Of a stretch of 64,000 nt of DNA, positions 36,301 to 47,800 are shown piece after piece. Source of the stretch: Apostichopus japonicus (taxonomy: Eukaryota; Echinodermata; Holothuroidea; Aspidochirotida; Stichopodidae); NCBI RefSeq assembly GCF_037975245.1, contig NC_092580.1, positions 26,935,501 to 26,999,500 of the forward strand, given 5' to 3'. A program made the position numbers and the translations under genes. The notes under the pieces were generated by a model. That model did no database searches. It had not been told where the DNA came from and saw only the letters and a program-made list of their open reading frames with translations. Numbering within the stretch: position 1 is the stretch's first letter; every line of letters begins with the position of its first letter.

Positions 36301-39275
36301 GCTTTTAAATTAGCATCCAGGTTTGTTATCTTTCCAAAGAATTTATCATCATGTGTTTACTTCCTAAAGACTGAGCTCGTTGAAATAAATTGATATCATG
36401 ATGCAAGAAATAATTTACTCATCTAAAGCATGTTTAATCTATGTATGTCTGTATGCGTGTGTGTATGTATGTGTGCGTTTGTTTTGTATTCTGACCGAGG
36501 ACTTGAACAAAAGAATTCCAGGTCCTCCGTTGTGATTTCTAAAGAATCACCACGTCCTCGGAAGAATTCTATTGTATGGGGTATTGTTAAGGTTAGGGTA
36601 CGTGGATTTGAACAATGGAAAATACAATGGGGTCCTCGGTCTGAATGTAATACAAGCATGCGTGTATGTGTGTGTGTATGTGAGTGTGTATGTATGTATG
36701 TCTGTCTGTACTGACTGAGGCTACACTTTGAATTCACAAATTCACAGTACACAGGAGATCCTTGTATAGGTAGCCTCAAGCAGCCTCTGTGCTTAAAGTG
36801 GTTCTGTGTATACTTAGATTACTAACATCACAAAATTTAAAACTTTGAAAAGAGCAAAGAAATTTATTGCTGAACAGGATTTATTTTATTGAGTTAAAGG
36901 TTTAAATTTGGACTTTTCAACGTTGATTGTCTGCATCTAATAATGTTGATCTTTGATGGTTTTGTTTTGGTTTTTCTTTTATCAGCTGTTGCAACCCTCT
37001 TAACAATTACATGGTATTCAATGATACAGACGGACTTTACACCTACACCTATGAAGCCGAGAGAAAGGTCAGTTGAACACCAATCATAGTTCCAGTAAAT
37101 CTTTTTAAATCCTTGTTTTGTGGTCGGTAAATTTGATCAGCAATTCATTTCTGACATCTGGTGGAATTTTGTTAGCATGATATAGAAGTTCATGTTAAAG
37201 AAAGGGTGTTTAGTAGAATTAACATGGAATTCATTTCTTCATTGATTGATTGAAAGATTGATCATTCAGTTGATCAAAAAATTCATCTATCAATCCATCA
37301 ATAAAACAATCAATCAATGTGAATCAGCAGCTGTAAGGGAAAAAGTAGAAGTAACAGTAATTGCAGATAAATTTTTTCTACCCCCACAGTACCCACCCAC
37401 CTACCCAGCATAAAAACAAGAAATTTCAATGAGAGTATATCTGCAACCTGAACCAATTACAGAAGGTCATTTTCTTTAAATTCACAATCCTCATGTGGAC
37501 CATTCTGGATGTACACATTTATGATCAAGTGTAATATAAAATTACATCACCATTTACCAATTACCATCATTGTGTTCTTTGCCTTCGTCTTGCCAGATAA
37601 AGGAAACAAAAACTCATTAAATAGATCAACTTTAATTGCATCTCATTAGTTGAACTAATAGCTAACAGCCACGCAGAACAAAAACATGGCATAAGAAAAG
37701 CAAAAATTATTCAAATAATTTATTTATAAAGATAATGTGTGCGGCAGGTTACTGATGTAACAATTAGCCATAAAGTTTTCACAAATAACATTTATGATTT
37801 TTTATGATATTTCAGGATGATTGTCTGGCCTGCAGTCAAGTTCCGCAATCTCTCTCCTTCAAAAAGGATGCCGTTCTACAAGATTTGGTCGACCATCTAA
37901 AGAATAGCGTCACCTTGTAAGTTACATCCAGTCTGTAATTCTCATCTGGACTCTGCATGACTTACCTGGTTTTACGAGATAAATGTCTTTGGTATCCTGG
38001 TCAGGCTGTTTCAATGTTAAATTGTTTGTTGCATATGACATCAGGGAGAAAAAGCAACTATAAACATTTATGTCACACTCTCCTCCTTACCAAATTCTGA
38101 CCAGAAAACTAGAAAGTATATACTCCAGTTAGTCTGAGCTTTGCGGGAATTATCTAAATTTGTAATCATTTAATTTAGCTAAGTGGGGTCGTTCCTGCCA
38201 TTTCTTTGGAAGGAAGAAGGGCTGCGAGGGATAGACTGAGGTTCGGGGGGGGGGGGTGGGAAATGTAAGGGGAGGTGAAAGGAAGAGGGATGGGGTAAAA
38301 AGCTGGCCTCTAATTTCTTCCCCATTGACTGCAGTTAAAGTGTTGACAACATTATAATCCGGTACCAACTCTGATCCTTCTTACATTTTTCATTAATTCA
38401 CATATATTATAATAATTACCTCTTCCAGACAAATGAGACAGCCGGGTATAACAGCCACTGTGAATGGAAAGAATAAAACATTGTATATGCAAAGTGTTGA
38501 AGCCATCAGGAAAAGAACAAAAGATAATTTACCAAAGAGACTATCAGGTGAGAGAGTTCCCTCCCCCCTCCCCTCCTCGCCCTTCCCCTCCCCCTCCCAC
38601 TTCGATATCCTCAAGAGTTAAGAGACCCATGGTGTCTGAAAAAATGTACAATAGCTTTTGGAATTTTTCAATTAAGTTCTGTTAAACAGACATACTTGAT
38701 GAAACTGGGTTAGTAATGGAAAAACAAGTAAAATATATTGGAATAGCTGCCAGTTCATTATTTGATTTGAGAAAATGGACAGTGAAAGGTTACAGGTAAT
38801 GACTTACCTAGCAACAAGCATCATGTATGTTTGGTATACTGAGTACAGTACAAATTGTAAGCCTAGGCCTAACTTTATTATAAAGGAGCTGCTTTATACA
38901 AGTCAAGAGGGCATGCAGTAAGAGGGATATTTGGTGAGAATAACAAGAAAAATCTTACCTATATCTTTGGTGGTATGAGGTGGATGTAATTTTATTTAAT
39001 CAATCGTTATTTACAATTGTTGGATGTTAGTAAGTATCGTAGAAATGAAAGTTCTTTGCATAAACTTGCTTTCATATGACCTTTGACATTTATGTCTTCA
39101 TAATCTCCTCAGCTGAGCCTTAACCTAAATGACATCAAAGACATCCTGCTATAAACTTTAACTTGTTGTTCTTTATTCCTTCTCAGAGCTCGGCTTAACT
39201 GATGGCCAAGAACTAGTCGTTGCTGATGAAACTACACCTAATGCCCTCATCTTCAAGTTAAAGTACGAAACTTAA
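30363..39275 (+). CDS. UBA3: UBA3, NEDD8-activating enzyme E1 catalytic subunit, complete (439 aa)
   Basis: With NAE1 it forms the E1 that adenylates NEDD8, takes it as a thioester and passes it to UBE2M for cullin neddylation. Fourteen coding exons join in phase: 30363-30473, 31082-31162, 31963-32045, 32626-32706, 33466-33509, 33905-33969, 34696-34851, 35526-35628, 35865-35978, 36230-36320, 36986-37067, 37816-37916, 38429-38547 and 39187-39275. Visible features are the nucleotide loop GAGGLGCE (52-59), [24 protein letters not shown], the catalytic Cys213 in NFPMCTIA, zinc cysteines 196/199 (ACIDC) and 340/343 (CLAC), and a C-terminal ubiquitin-fold domain that binds the E2 (about 350-439). 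The length is close to the human isoforms. An in-frame TAA at 30321 with no ATG between supports the start, although a short N-terminal extension present in human is absent. Introns 2 and 10 carry MITEs. Confidence 0.96.
31258..31621. mobile_element. MITE copy B (TTAA-bounded), in UBA3 intron 2
   Basis: Same family and orientation as 22690-23057. It begins TTAAAGGGTGTGAAGACTTG and ends AATCTTCAAAGCCTTTAA. Identity to copy A looks high along the whole length, with scattered substitutions and short indels. It is followed by an A/T-only low-complexity stretch at about 31665-31765. Confidence 0.82.
36485..36655. mobile_element. Short inverted-repeat element inserted in a GT microsatellite, UBA3 intron 10
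   Basis: The left end TTGTATTCTGACCGAGGAC and the right end GTCCTCGGTCTGAATGTAA form an imperfect inverted pair; internal copies of GTCCTC/GAGGAC add further folding. On both sides lie TG-rich tracts (36440-36480 and 36660-36712) with GTATGT and GTGTGT units, so the element appears to have landed inside one microsatellite. Confidence 0.62.
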
Positions 39276-39428
39276 AACGGTTGAGGAAAGCAAGCCCCAC
39301 TGAGTGTCATGAATGCTGTCAAATGGAGTACAGGGGCGGATCCAGGGGGGGGCCCGGGCCCCCCTTTTTGAAAATCCTGATTTTTTTTTTTTTTTACCGC
39401 GTTCGAGGGAAAGGGCCCCATGCGTGAT

Positions 39429-40773
39429 CAGTGGCGTAGCTATGGGGGGCCTGGGGGCCGAGGCCCCCATGAAATAGGCTGGCCCCCCCCTGGGTACATG
39501 CTGCTTAGAATACTCGGGAAGTGCCGTTTCCGGCCATCTGGGGGGTTTGTAAAGCCAAAAATTTTCATGTACGCTCCGTGCCAACCGATGACGGCGCTCC
39601 GCTTAGATAGTCTTACGTTCAGGCGCGGCTGGACCAGTCAGACCCCCCCCTGTCACAAATCCTGCATCAGCCCCTGATATGTCATTGAATATTCCACAAA
39701 ACAACTTTTTTATGCCCACGAAACTGTCGAAACATGATTTTCACTACTGGTAGAGATATAAAATATTGGGAATTCTGAAATTCCTGCAAACATGCGGCTG
39801 TGCCTATTCAATACTCACTACTGTATCGCCTTAAAAAATGATGAGTGGAAATAGTTTCTCCAGGACCGTATCGTATCGTGGGTATCGAGTGCGTCTGATA
39901 TACGAACGTACGTAGTACGTACATAAGTACGTCTATGATGATATGCACTCTACTGTACTGATAAAAACATAGGTGAATTTCACTCCAAGGGAGTGATCAC
40001 TGAGCACATTGAGGTATAAGAGTGAATTTCCACTCCATTGGAGTAAATCTTCACTCCTAATAGAGTTATATTCACTCATATTAGGAGTGAGGGTTAACTC
40101 CAATAGAGTTAAATTTCACTCTTAATTTGAAGTGCACCGAGTGATCACTCCAATGGAATGAAATCCACTCATTTGTTTTTAGAGTGTTGCTAGATATATG
40201 AAGAAGAAATTTACATACCAATACATGTTATCGGTCATCGATTGGCACAAAACCCCAGATTCTGATGACAGCTGCCTCAAGAAACCCAATAAATGGCCTA
40301 ATTAGCACTGACCCACCAATGTGGACCATTACCGAAACATCGATGCGTGTTAGTCTTCCATCCCCTTCCTCTAATGCTATTTAAGTCCACATGTGGGCAT
40401 ATCCTGCAAACCTACCGGTAGCCCACAGGGGTTTGAGTTGGGAGAAAGGCCTTGGTAGCTTGAAACGACAAATGATGCCAACTTCCCTCAAGTTAAAAGT
40501 CTGGCTGAGTTTGCAAGGCCAGTCAGCATGAAAGAGAAAAAACTTTTTTTGCATTTCTGTCACCAAAGTTGCACATCTTTTTGGTTGCTATTTTGCCTCA
40601 CAGGTGCCATCTCCTGCGATCTGGGGGGTGCTGAAATCTCAAATTTTCTCTGTACGCTCCGCGCCAACCAAGGTGGCGCTCCGCTTAGATAGTAACCGCC
40701 TGCCCCCCACAAGAAAGAACAGACGCCATGCCCCCCCCACTCAAAAACTCAAAAAATCCTAGCTACGCCACTG
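39429..40773. mobile_element. Inner hAT-like element of the nested cluster
   Basis: It begins CAGTGGCGTAGCTA and ends TAGCTACGCCACTG, a perfect 14-bp inverted pair. The flanking 8-mers TGCGTGAT and TCCGTGTT agree at 6 of 8 positions. Within it a block of about 72 bp containing TACGCTCCG and GGCGCTCCGCTTAGATAG occurs twice in direct orientation (39539-39610 and 40621-40692). This suggests that two related elements are joined or that one was duplicated. Confidence 0.62.
39945..40187. mobile_element. Fold-back element rich in CACTCC/GGAGTG
   Basis: The left side (CACTCTA, AAAAACATAGGTGAATTTCA, CTCC) pairs imperfectly with the right side (GGAATGAAATCCACTC, TTTTTAGAGTG). The interior repeats CACTCC, GGAGTG and TTCACTC many times in both orientations. 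Both arms contain GAGTGATCACT. It appears to be nested a third level inside 39429-40773. Confidence 0.6.
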
Positions 40774-42664
40774 TCCGTGTTTTTTTTTGTAAAATAAATT
40801 TGCAAAAAGAGTACACCATCATTCTGATAAAGTGAAGGTGAGAGGGGCACTCTGACTGCATCAATAGTCTCCATCTGGAAGGGGGCATCCAAGATGAAAT
40901 GGCCTGGAGTAGCCTGGTAAAAAGTAGTTTGCATCACTACTCCCCAAAGACGTAAATCCCAGCTCATTGCTCGAAATTGCAAATATATGCCCGGCAAACC
41001 ATGAATACATGATTTATTGGAAATAAATTTTACTCCAAACTTTCACGAAAAGTAGCACCAGATTGCACCGAGGACCTCCATATTTTGTGAAATTTTCCAA
41101 AGGGGAGGGGGCCACCCACTCCCCTTAGACCCGTCCCCGGACGACGATTAGGCATTTCCCATCTGGGCCCCCCCTTTGGCGAAATCCTGGATCCGCCACT
41201 GGAGTATGCACAATTCCTTCTGCTAATAACCATGGCAACAGAAACTCTGTATTAAAGGTCTTGTGCACTCATTCGTGGTTATCTAGCTTAGATCCGAATG
41301 GTCTTTGCTGATGTGTAACATAGGTATAAATACATGAGACCAGTATGCTTAAAAAGTAGAGCCATGTGAGAATAACTAGTGGATGACTTTATTTGTAGAG
41401 ACTAAAACCAGCTAAAACATTTTGCTTTTACGGTACCAGAGAGCAGGGGTTGTCAACAAATTTTCTATGAGGGTCTAAGTGAAACAATGGGGTGCAGCAA
41501 AGGGCCAGAAAAGACCAAAATATCATAAAATGAGGAATGTGCACGGTTGGGTAGTATGGTGTTCAAGTCTAGATTCCTTAAAGGGACACCCTCAAGGCAC
41601 ACCCTCAAGACACACCTTCAAGGCACACCATCAAGTGCAAAATTGTGAGACGATTTTCACTTCGAGGGTGGGACTGAAATCTTCCGCTGGACTGATCTGG
41701 CTCGTAGCCCTGCCAAGATCTTTTATAAAAAGAACTTCCACACAGTCCCTCAATTTGTTTCGTAAAGGACCGTCGTATAAATTGACTATTTAAGTGATTG
41801 AGAGGTACAATCACATTAATCATGGATCAGTGATCATATTCATTTTGTAACTTGACAGTTACCTGTCCAAAACATTTGAAATGTGACCCTATTTGCATAT
41901 TTGAGATATATTAGAGAGAAATTGAGAATATTTAAATATTACAGGTGTGCACTTCTTCAAGGTTGCTTCTTTTGTATCGTGAAAGTTAAACCTTGTATGA
42001 AATATCAGAAACTTGACCAGTGTATTCAAAATACAAAAGGTTTGGAAGAATTTTCTGGGGAAGGTACTTGGTTTGTGCAGAAAGAAGACAGTGGAAGGCC
42101 ATTCTTGTATCAGAAGTCAGAATGTAACCTTCAACCTGTTCGATGCGGGTGGCAATTGTCCTGTAGAATTTGTTTTTTTCAGGATATTAAAAAATCAGTC
42201 TTAAAACATTAAGAATCCAGGATTCACATTTACTGTATATGTGTAAAACTAACCCTTAAAAGTTTATGTGAAAATTGAACAGGATTTTGTTGTCTTTTGT
42301 TAATAATGAGCCATTCTTGTTACAAGTTTGATCCTCAATAGAACCCAAATTTGTATCGGATATCTGTAACATTACTTAAGTAGCCTGTATTGAATTGTCG
42401 GTATATTAAAGTGAAGAAACAAAGGTTCTGGTACTTTTGGAATCCAGGAAGATTCAAACAGATTTAAGTTATTTTCAGAGAGAGCACTTCTCACATGTCT
42501 CTGTGTCATACATGATCACACTATTTAACTACCTTATGTAGTAAAATCTGGTGAACCATTTAACAACATATCCTTCCTGCCAGTACTGAAAATGTCCTCG
42601 TACCATCCATGTTTTATTACATCTCTGTCAAATGTGATAAATTTATGATAAAATGATCGACTTG

Positions 42665-42712
42665 AATAAAAGACGGATGCAAAGCGTAATGCAGTTTTCA
42701 TGAAACTTTATT
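42665..42712. terminator. Possible convergent poly(A) signals for UBA3 (+) and TSR2 (-)
   Basis: AATAAA lies at 42665-42670 on the plus strand, 3.4 kb after the UBA3 stop and beyond the transposon cluster. AATAAA lies on the minus strand at 42712-42707, 2.1 kb after the TSR2 stop. The genes converge here, and both signals sit within 48 bp. If both are used, the 3' UTRs are long and their ends overlap or abut. Other AATAAA copies exist in this AT-rich DNA, so this is tentative. Confidence 0.3.
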
Positions 42713-44860
42713 TTGAGTCTTTTTCTGTAAGCCAGTTGACTTATGTTCATACATTAGCAGTGATGTTGTACAAATAGTAACAGAACAGTAAAAAGGTCTA
42801 AATACTGACATGTTTTATTTCTTTGTAATGTAATCATTTTAAACATGACGATTTCATAAAGATACAAATACATATCAGTAATACCTTCAACTTAAATATT
42901 GAAACATACTTGTGAAACAAAGAAGTATTTTGTCTTTACAGATGGTAACATCTGCTTTACAGATATGATCCCATCAACCATAACATGATTTTGTAGATTT
43001 CCAAAAAAAATTGAAAGGCTACATTTGAGGTGGTGCTCTTCATTAAGAATTCTGGCAATTCATACATGACACAGAATTATTTTTGTCTATGTGTGTCTCT
43101 CTTTAACACTTTAAATTTAGAATGACAGCCTTACCACACTATAGAATTGATAGACAGTGGCATATATCAAGGAGCTACCTGGCGCTGGTGAAGTAATAGA
43201 AATAGTCACCCAAGCCCCTGGTTTATGGTTTGGGGCAGAATTGATTATATTTGGCACCTCTAGATGCCCAGATATGGCTCTCACAGGCTTCTCTTTGGAG
43301 GACTGGGCTTTGTTTGGATTCCAAATTTGGTGGGTATCGTGAGAGTACCAAACTAACTGTATTGAACAGTATCTAAGACATAAGAAACTGAATGAAATCG
43401 TCTTTGAAACTTGTTTTCAGCCGATGGTGATCACATTTTTCAGTCCTTGACACTTCCCCCCCCCCCTTCCCCACCTGGGCCCTGGGAATTCACACTGGCC
43501 TAGTTAAATGTCTGTTGACAGATGGGAGTCTGCCTTTAAGCAGACATCTCTTTAATGAAGGTGGCTGGCAAAAGCAGACCCATTAAAACATGTATAATCT
43601 GTACATACTTTGCCACGTCTCTTTAAAAGTTATGCTTATACCTGTAGAGCTATGTAGTATTTTCACCACTTGGCTGCTTGCTTCACTTCCAACTTGCTGT
43701 TCCTTTCCAAAGTTGTCTGCCACATAGGGAGGAAATGAGCAACTCTACAGGGAAGCCATTGATGCACCCTTCAGTACTTCTGTTTTATTTCATTATTATA
43801 TTCTTTGTACACTGTGAAATATTTAAACACGCTATTCTTAGTGATTTCTTACTTTGTATGGTTATTTTCTAATGCATCACTGTTTTAGTAGTAATTTCGG
43901 TATCTAATGATGCTTACCTCTTGACCTCCCCACCCCCATCTCCCCTCCTACCTTTCAAGCCCACTCCCAACTTTAAAAAAATTCTGGATCCACTATGGGA
44001 TAGCCTTAGCAACCTATTCATTACATTAAAAGCTTATCAGTAGCCGCAGTACTGACAGCAAGGCAAAGATTGGATGGAGCAGGTGGCTTCATCAGATTTC
44101 TATGGTGATTTCAATAGTGGAGAGATCCCAGTTGACATATTAGTTGCATTGTTGAAAAATTGACTGATAAGTTTTACAGCTTTATAGCTTAGCATTGGTA
44201 AACAATTTACAACAATATATGTAATATTTACAAGATCTGAATAATAGACATTTAGGCTATTGTGTTTGTTATGACTTTTAGCTGAAGAATTGTTTGTGTT
44301 TCATAACCTCTTCTTAATGGGTTTACTCAAGTTACTTATCCAATGTTCTGTTACGCTGTAAGAACTCTACAAAGATGTTCTTTTTATATGCAAAAGTAGG
44401 CTAGGTTATGCACATCTGCTATGAGAGTGTGTGATGATTATACTGCTACATAAGGATACCAAAGACTCCAACATTTTTTATCTTTTCTTCCAGTTAGGAT
44501 TTATGTGCTATCAGAGTCAAATCAATATTTCACATTGAATTTGCATTTATCATCTTATTGTGATTGTGGTCACAACAACCAGAACACTTGCCAAGCAAGA
44601 TATTCTGTCAACCTTGTTTCTCACAATATTGTTGTTTAATAACACGATGCAACCCCTTCTCCTCCTTAGTAGAGAGTACCCAGAGTTGTAACATTCTTGT
44701 CTTCATAACCGACCAATCAGAGTGAAGTTGTCATAATATTCTTCTACCTTCTCTTGGATCAGCTATGCTTCTTCACAGACCGATCAGAGTTTTGGCACTC
44801 TGGCAGCAATCTTAGCTTGTCAGCTGTGACAACATTCAGTATGTGTGTCATCTAACGTGG

Positions 44861-47800
44861 TCATCTTTTACGATTCTTACTGACCACTGTCCATTCATCA
44901 TCCCCTTTCTGACCTGCAAGAGTAGAAGGTGACAAAGAACTGATATCAAACAAAGTGTTTGTAACATTGTGAACAAAGACTAACACTCTTTAATAATAGA
45001 CAATCAAAACTACCACTCAGGTTGCCATAACAACAAGTCAAGAAATTGAAAAGATAGTCAATGATTGTCAAAACCAGTCCACCGGAACAGCAGTATTACT
45101 GTACAGCCATAATACAGTATGAATGAACTGGTTTCTGAGTAACAGCAGCAATGCAGTAAAATATGGTTTCCAGGGGAACTACAGTATTACCTGGTGTCAA
45201 CAAGAATAGTAATACACTCAACCTGGGTTGCTACCGGAACAAGAGTATTACTGTAAAACTTGATTTATCTGTACATATCAGGACTGGAGTTTGGATATAA
45301 AACAATCTGGCTTTATGTACACTGTAATTTGCCCATTCGTAACAGACGGTACAATGTGCGCAATTTAAAGTTGTGGGAGGAGAATACTTTCATTATTGCT
45401 GTTATCTTCGACGACATGGTTGCCTAACACCATACTAAGTCAATGGGGTAATCTACCTAACCATCTGTTTATTAGCTGAAATTGTGACGCAGTTATAAGA
45501 TATCAATGGAATGCTTTCGTTATTGCTGTTATCTTGAAAACTCTTGCCTAACCATCCGTTTGCAAAAAAAAAAACTTTGCGTAAGATTCGGGTAATTAAT
45601 AAGGAACCAAGTATAGCGTCGGGCGGGTACTCGGACACCCGGTGCAAAAACTATTAAACTTACCCTCGTCATTCTCGCCAGTCCTGTCTCCTGTCTCCGC
45701 TCTTGAACTACACGATGCCCCGCCCTGGTTACTAATAGTCACATGACCAAACATAGCTTGCACATTATGGTCCTGCATGTCTGCCTCTTGATCATCATCA
45801 TCATCCTGTACATTAAACAAACATAAATCAGTTCAAAGCTTTGCATTTCCTAACAACTAACTATAAACTAGTTGCTATGGCACAGTAGATGTTGAATGAC
45901 AAGTATAATGTAGCTGATTAATTCTTTCATTGCTAGGATTTCATTAATGTTTCTATTACACCTCTTGTTTAAATATCTCAAAAATCGACCCCCTTTAGAC
46001 ACAGTAGTAGCTCAAGTCTGTTAGCTAACGAAAACTTATCAGTATTGTCTCCCTAAACTTATGAGTTTAGGAGAGCTACTTATTCCAAGAGTGCACACCA
46101 GGTACTTTATCAAGTTGGATGAAAACAATGCTTCCAGCAATATTACAGGTTTTGACTGCAAAGGTATGTACACATGTAAATGGAATATGTTGATCTCTTA
46201 ACATATCCATGGATGCATCTGCTACGGAAGTGTTTTTTTACTTTTATTTCTTGATGTTGAACTTTCTTGGAACAATAGGTCTACCAACTTTATCAAGTTG
46301 AACAAAAAAAATATTTGAGCAATATTCCATCTTTTGACAGCAGATTCATACATGTACATGCAAATATATTGATATCTTACCATATCCAACGATGCATCTG
46401 CTACAGAACTTTGGAGATCAGCTGCTGAAGTCTTCTGAATCCTTTCAAGGACAGCTTCAGTGTGTCCTCCTGAACACGAAACAAAGTCTAAGCAAATCCT
46501 TTGTGCGATCTATTGAATTATTGGGAAAATTGCAGACAGTTCAATTCCTTCAATCATTGAGCAGTCTCTCTGTTGTTTCCAATATGAGAGAGTAACAAGC
46601 AACTTTACGTCATTAACAAACCAAATTACAAGATTTTAGCATTTGATATGCCCAGAAATATTTGAAACTATTGTGTTTAACTGAATAGCATTGGAGGGCT
46701 TATCTTAGATAAAATACTGACTGTCAAGGGCGTAGGAACCGGGGGGGCTGGGGGGCGCCAGCCCCCCCCAGTGAAAAATGTGGAGGGGCGGAAGTACCAT
46801 TCCGCCCCCCGGTTCGCAGGTCAGAAAACCCCTTTTTCATTTCCAAATGTGAAAAAAAATCTCATTTGGAGCACCAAATTGCATCTAAGGCCAGTTGAAA
46901 ATACAAAATTAAGTTTACAAAATGGAGTGGGTGTTGAAGTGTGCTATATTGCACCAACTTGCATCTGAGGCCACCTGGAAATGCAAAAAATTCCAAAGGG
47001 GAGGGGGTGTCCCCCTCCCCTTAGACCCCTCCCCTTAGACCCCTCCCCTTAGACCCCTTAAGTCTTCAGCCCCACCACTCAAAGGTACCTTCCTACGCCA
47101 CTGCTGACTGTTATTTGATGACAGCAACAACCAATTCATATCTTTTTTTCCTTACAGTAAAATTGGAACACTCGTTAATGTTATGACATCATATTTTTCC
47201 AGTTTGTACTTGCCTCATTGACACTTCCATCTTCAGCAATTGTATCAAATTCATTGTTTAAGATATCTGCAATGAATTCCTCAAGCTCATCAGGATAAAT
47301 TCCATCTGTTAAGTATAAAACATTGAACGCTTGATATTAATTATGCCTCCTAATTATGCTAAATTTTCATTATACTTTACATTTCAGTACAATACATTTA
47401 ACATAATTAATTGCAAACCTTTTTATCACATATACACAACAAGAAATAAATTCAAGACCTAATTGATGAATTAAATTAAGAAAAGAGAAAGGAAGATTCC
47501 TAACTTATCACATAACAAAGAGGTATGAAATCAGAGTCAGGGGTAACAAATTAAGGAAAGACTATTGTGAAAATTGCTTGTGGTGACAAAAAAAGTTACC
47601 ATTTTCCATGAACCAATCAAATACAGCGCCAACCATCCATTCTGCCTTCTCTTTGGCATGAGGGCCACCACATCCATTTTGTACTGCAAGCTGAAAATGA
47701 TACAATGATAATAGATGCTGACAAAAGTCAATGGAACTTTTATCAGCTATCACTAAAAGAAAAGTCTTGATAAGCTGGTGTTCTGCTCACAGTAATGTAG

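Larger units (their letters stand above)
39331..41201. mobile_element. Outer element of a nested transposon cluster downstream of UBA3
   Basis: The ends CAGGGGCGGATCCAGG (39331) and CCTGGATCCGCCACTG (ending 41201) form an inverted pair. GAGTA abuts both ends (39326-39330 and 41202-41206), consistent with a shortened or drifted target duplication. The interior is broken by a second element at 39429-40773. It begins 56 bp after the UBA3 stop codon, so it probably lies in the UBA3 3' UTR. Confidence 0.6.

Noticed and set aside
36430-36779. Open frames on both strands across 36430-36779
   Set aside because: They are made of Cys/Val or His/Thr runs from the TG microsatellite and fold-back element in UBA3 intron 10.
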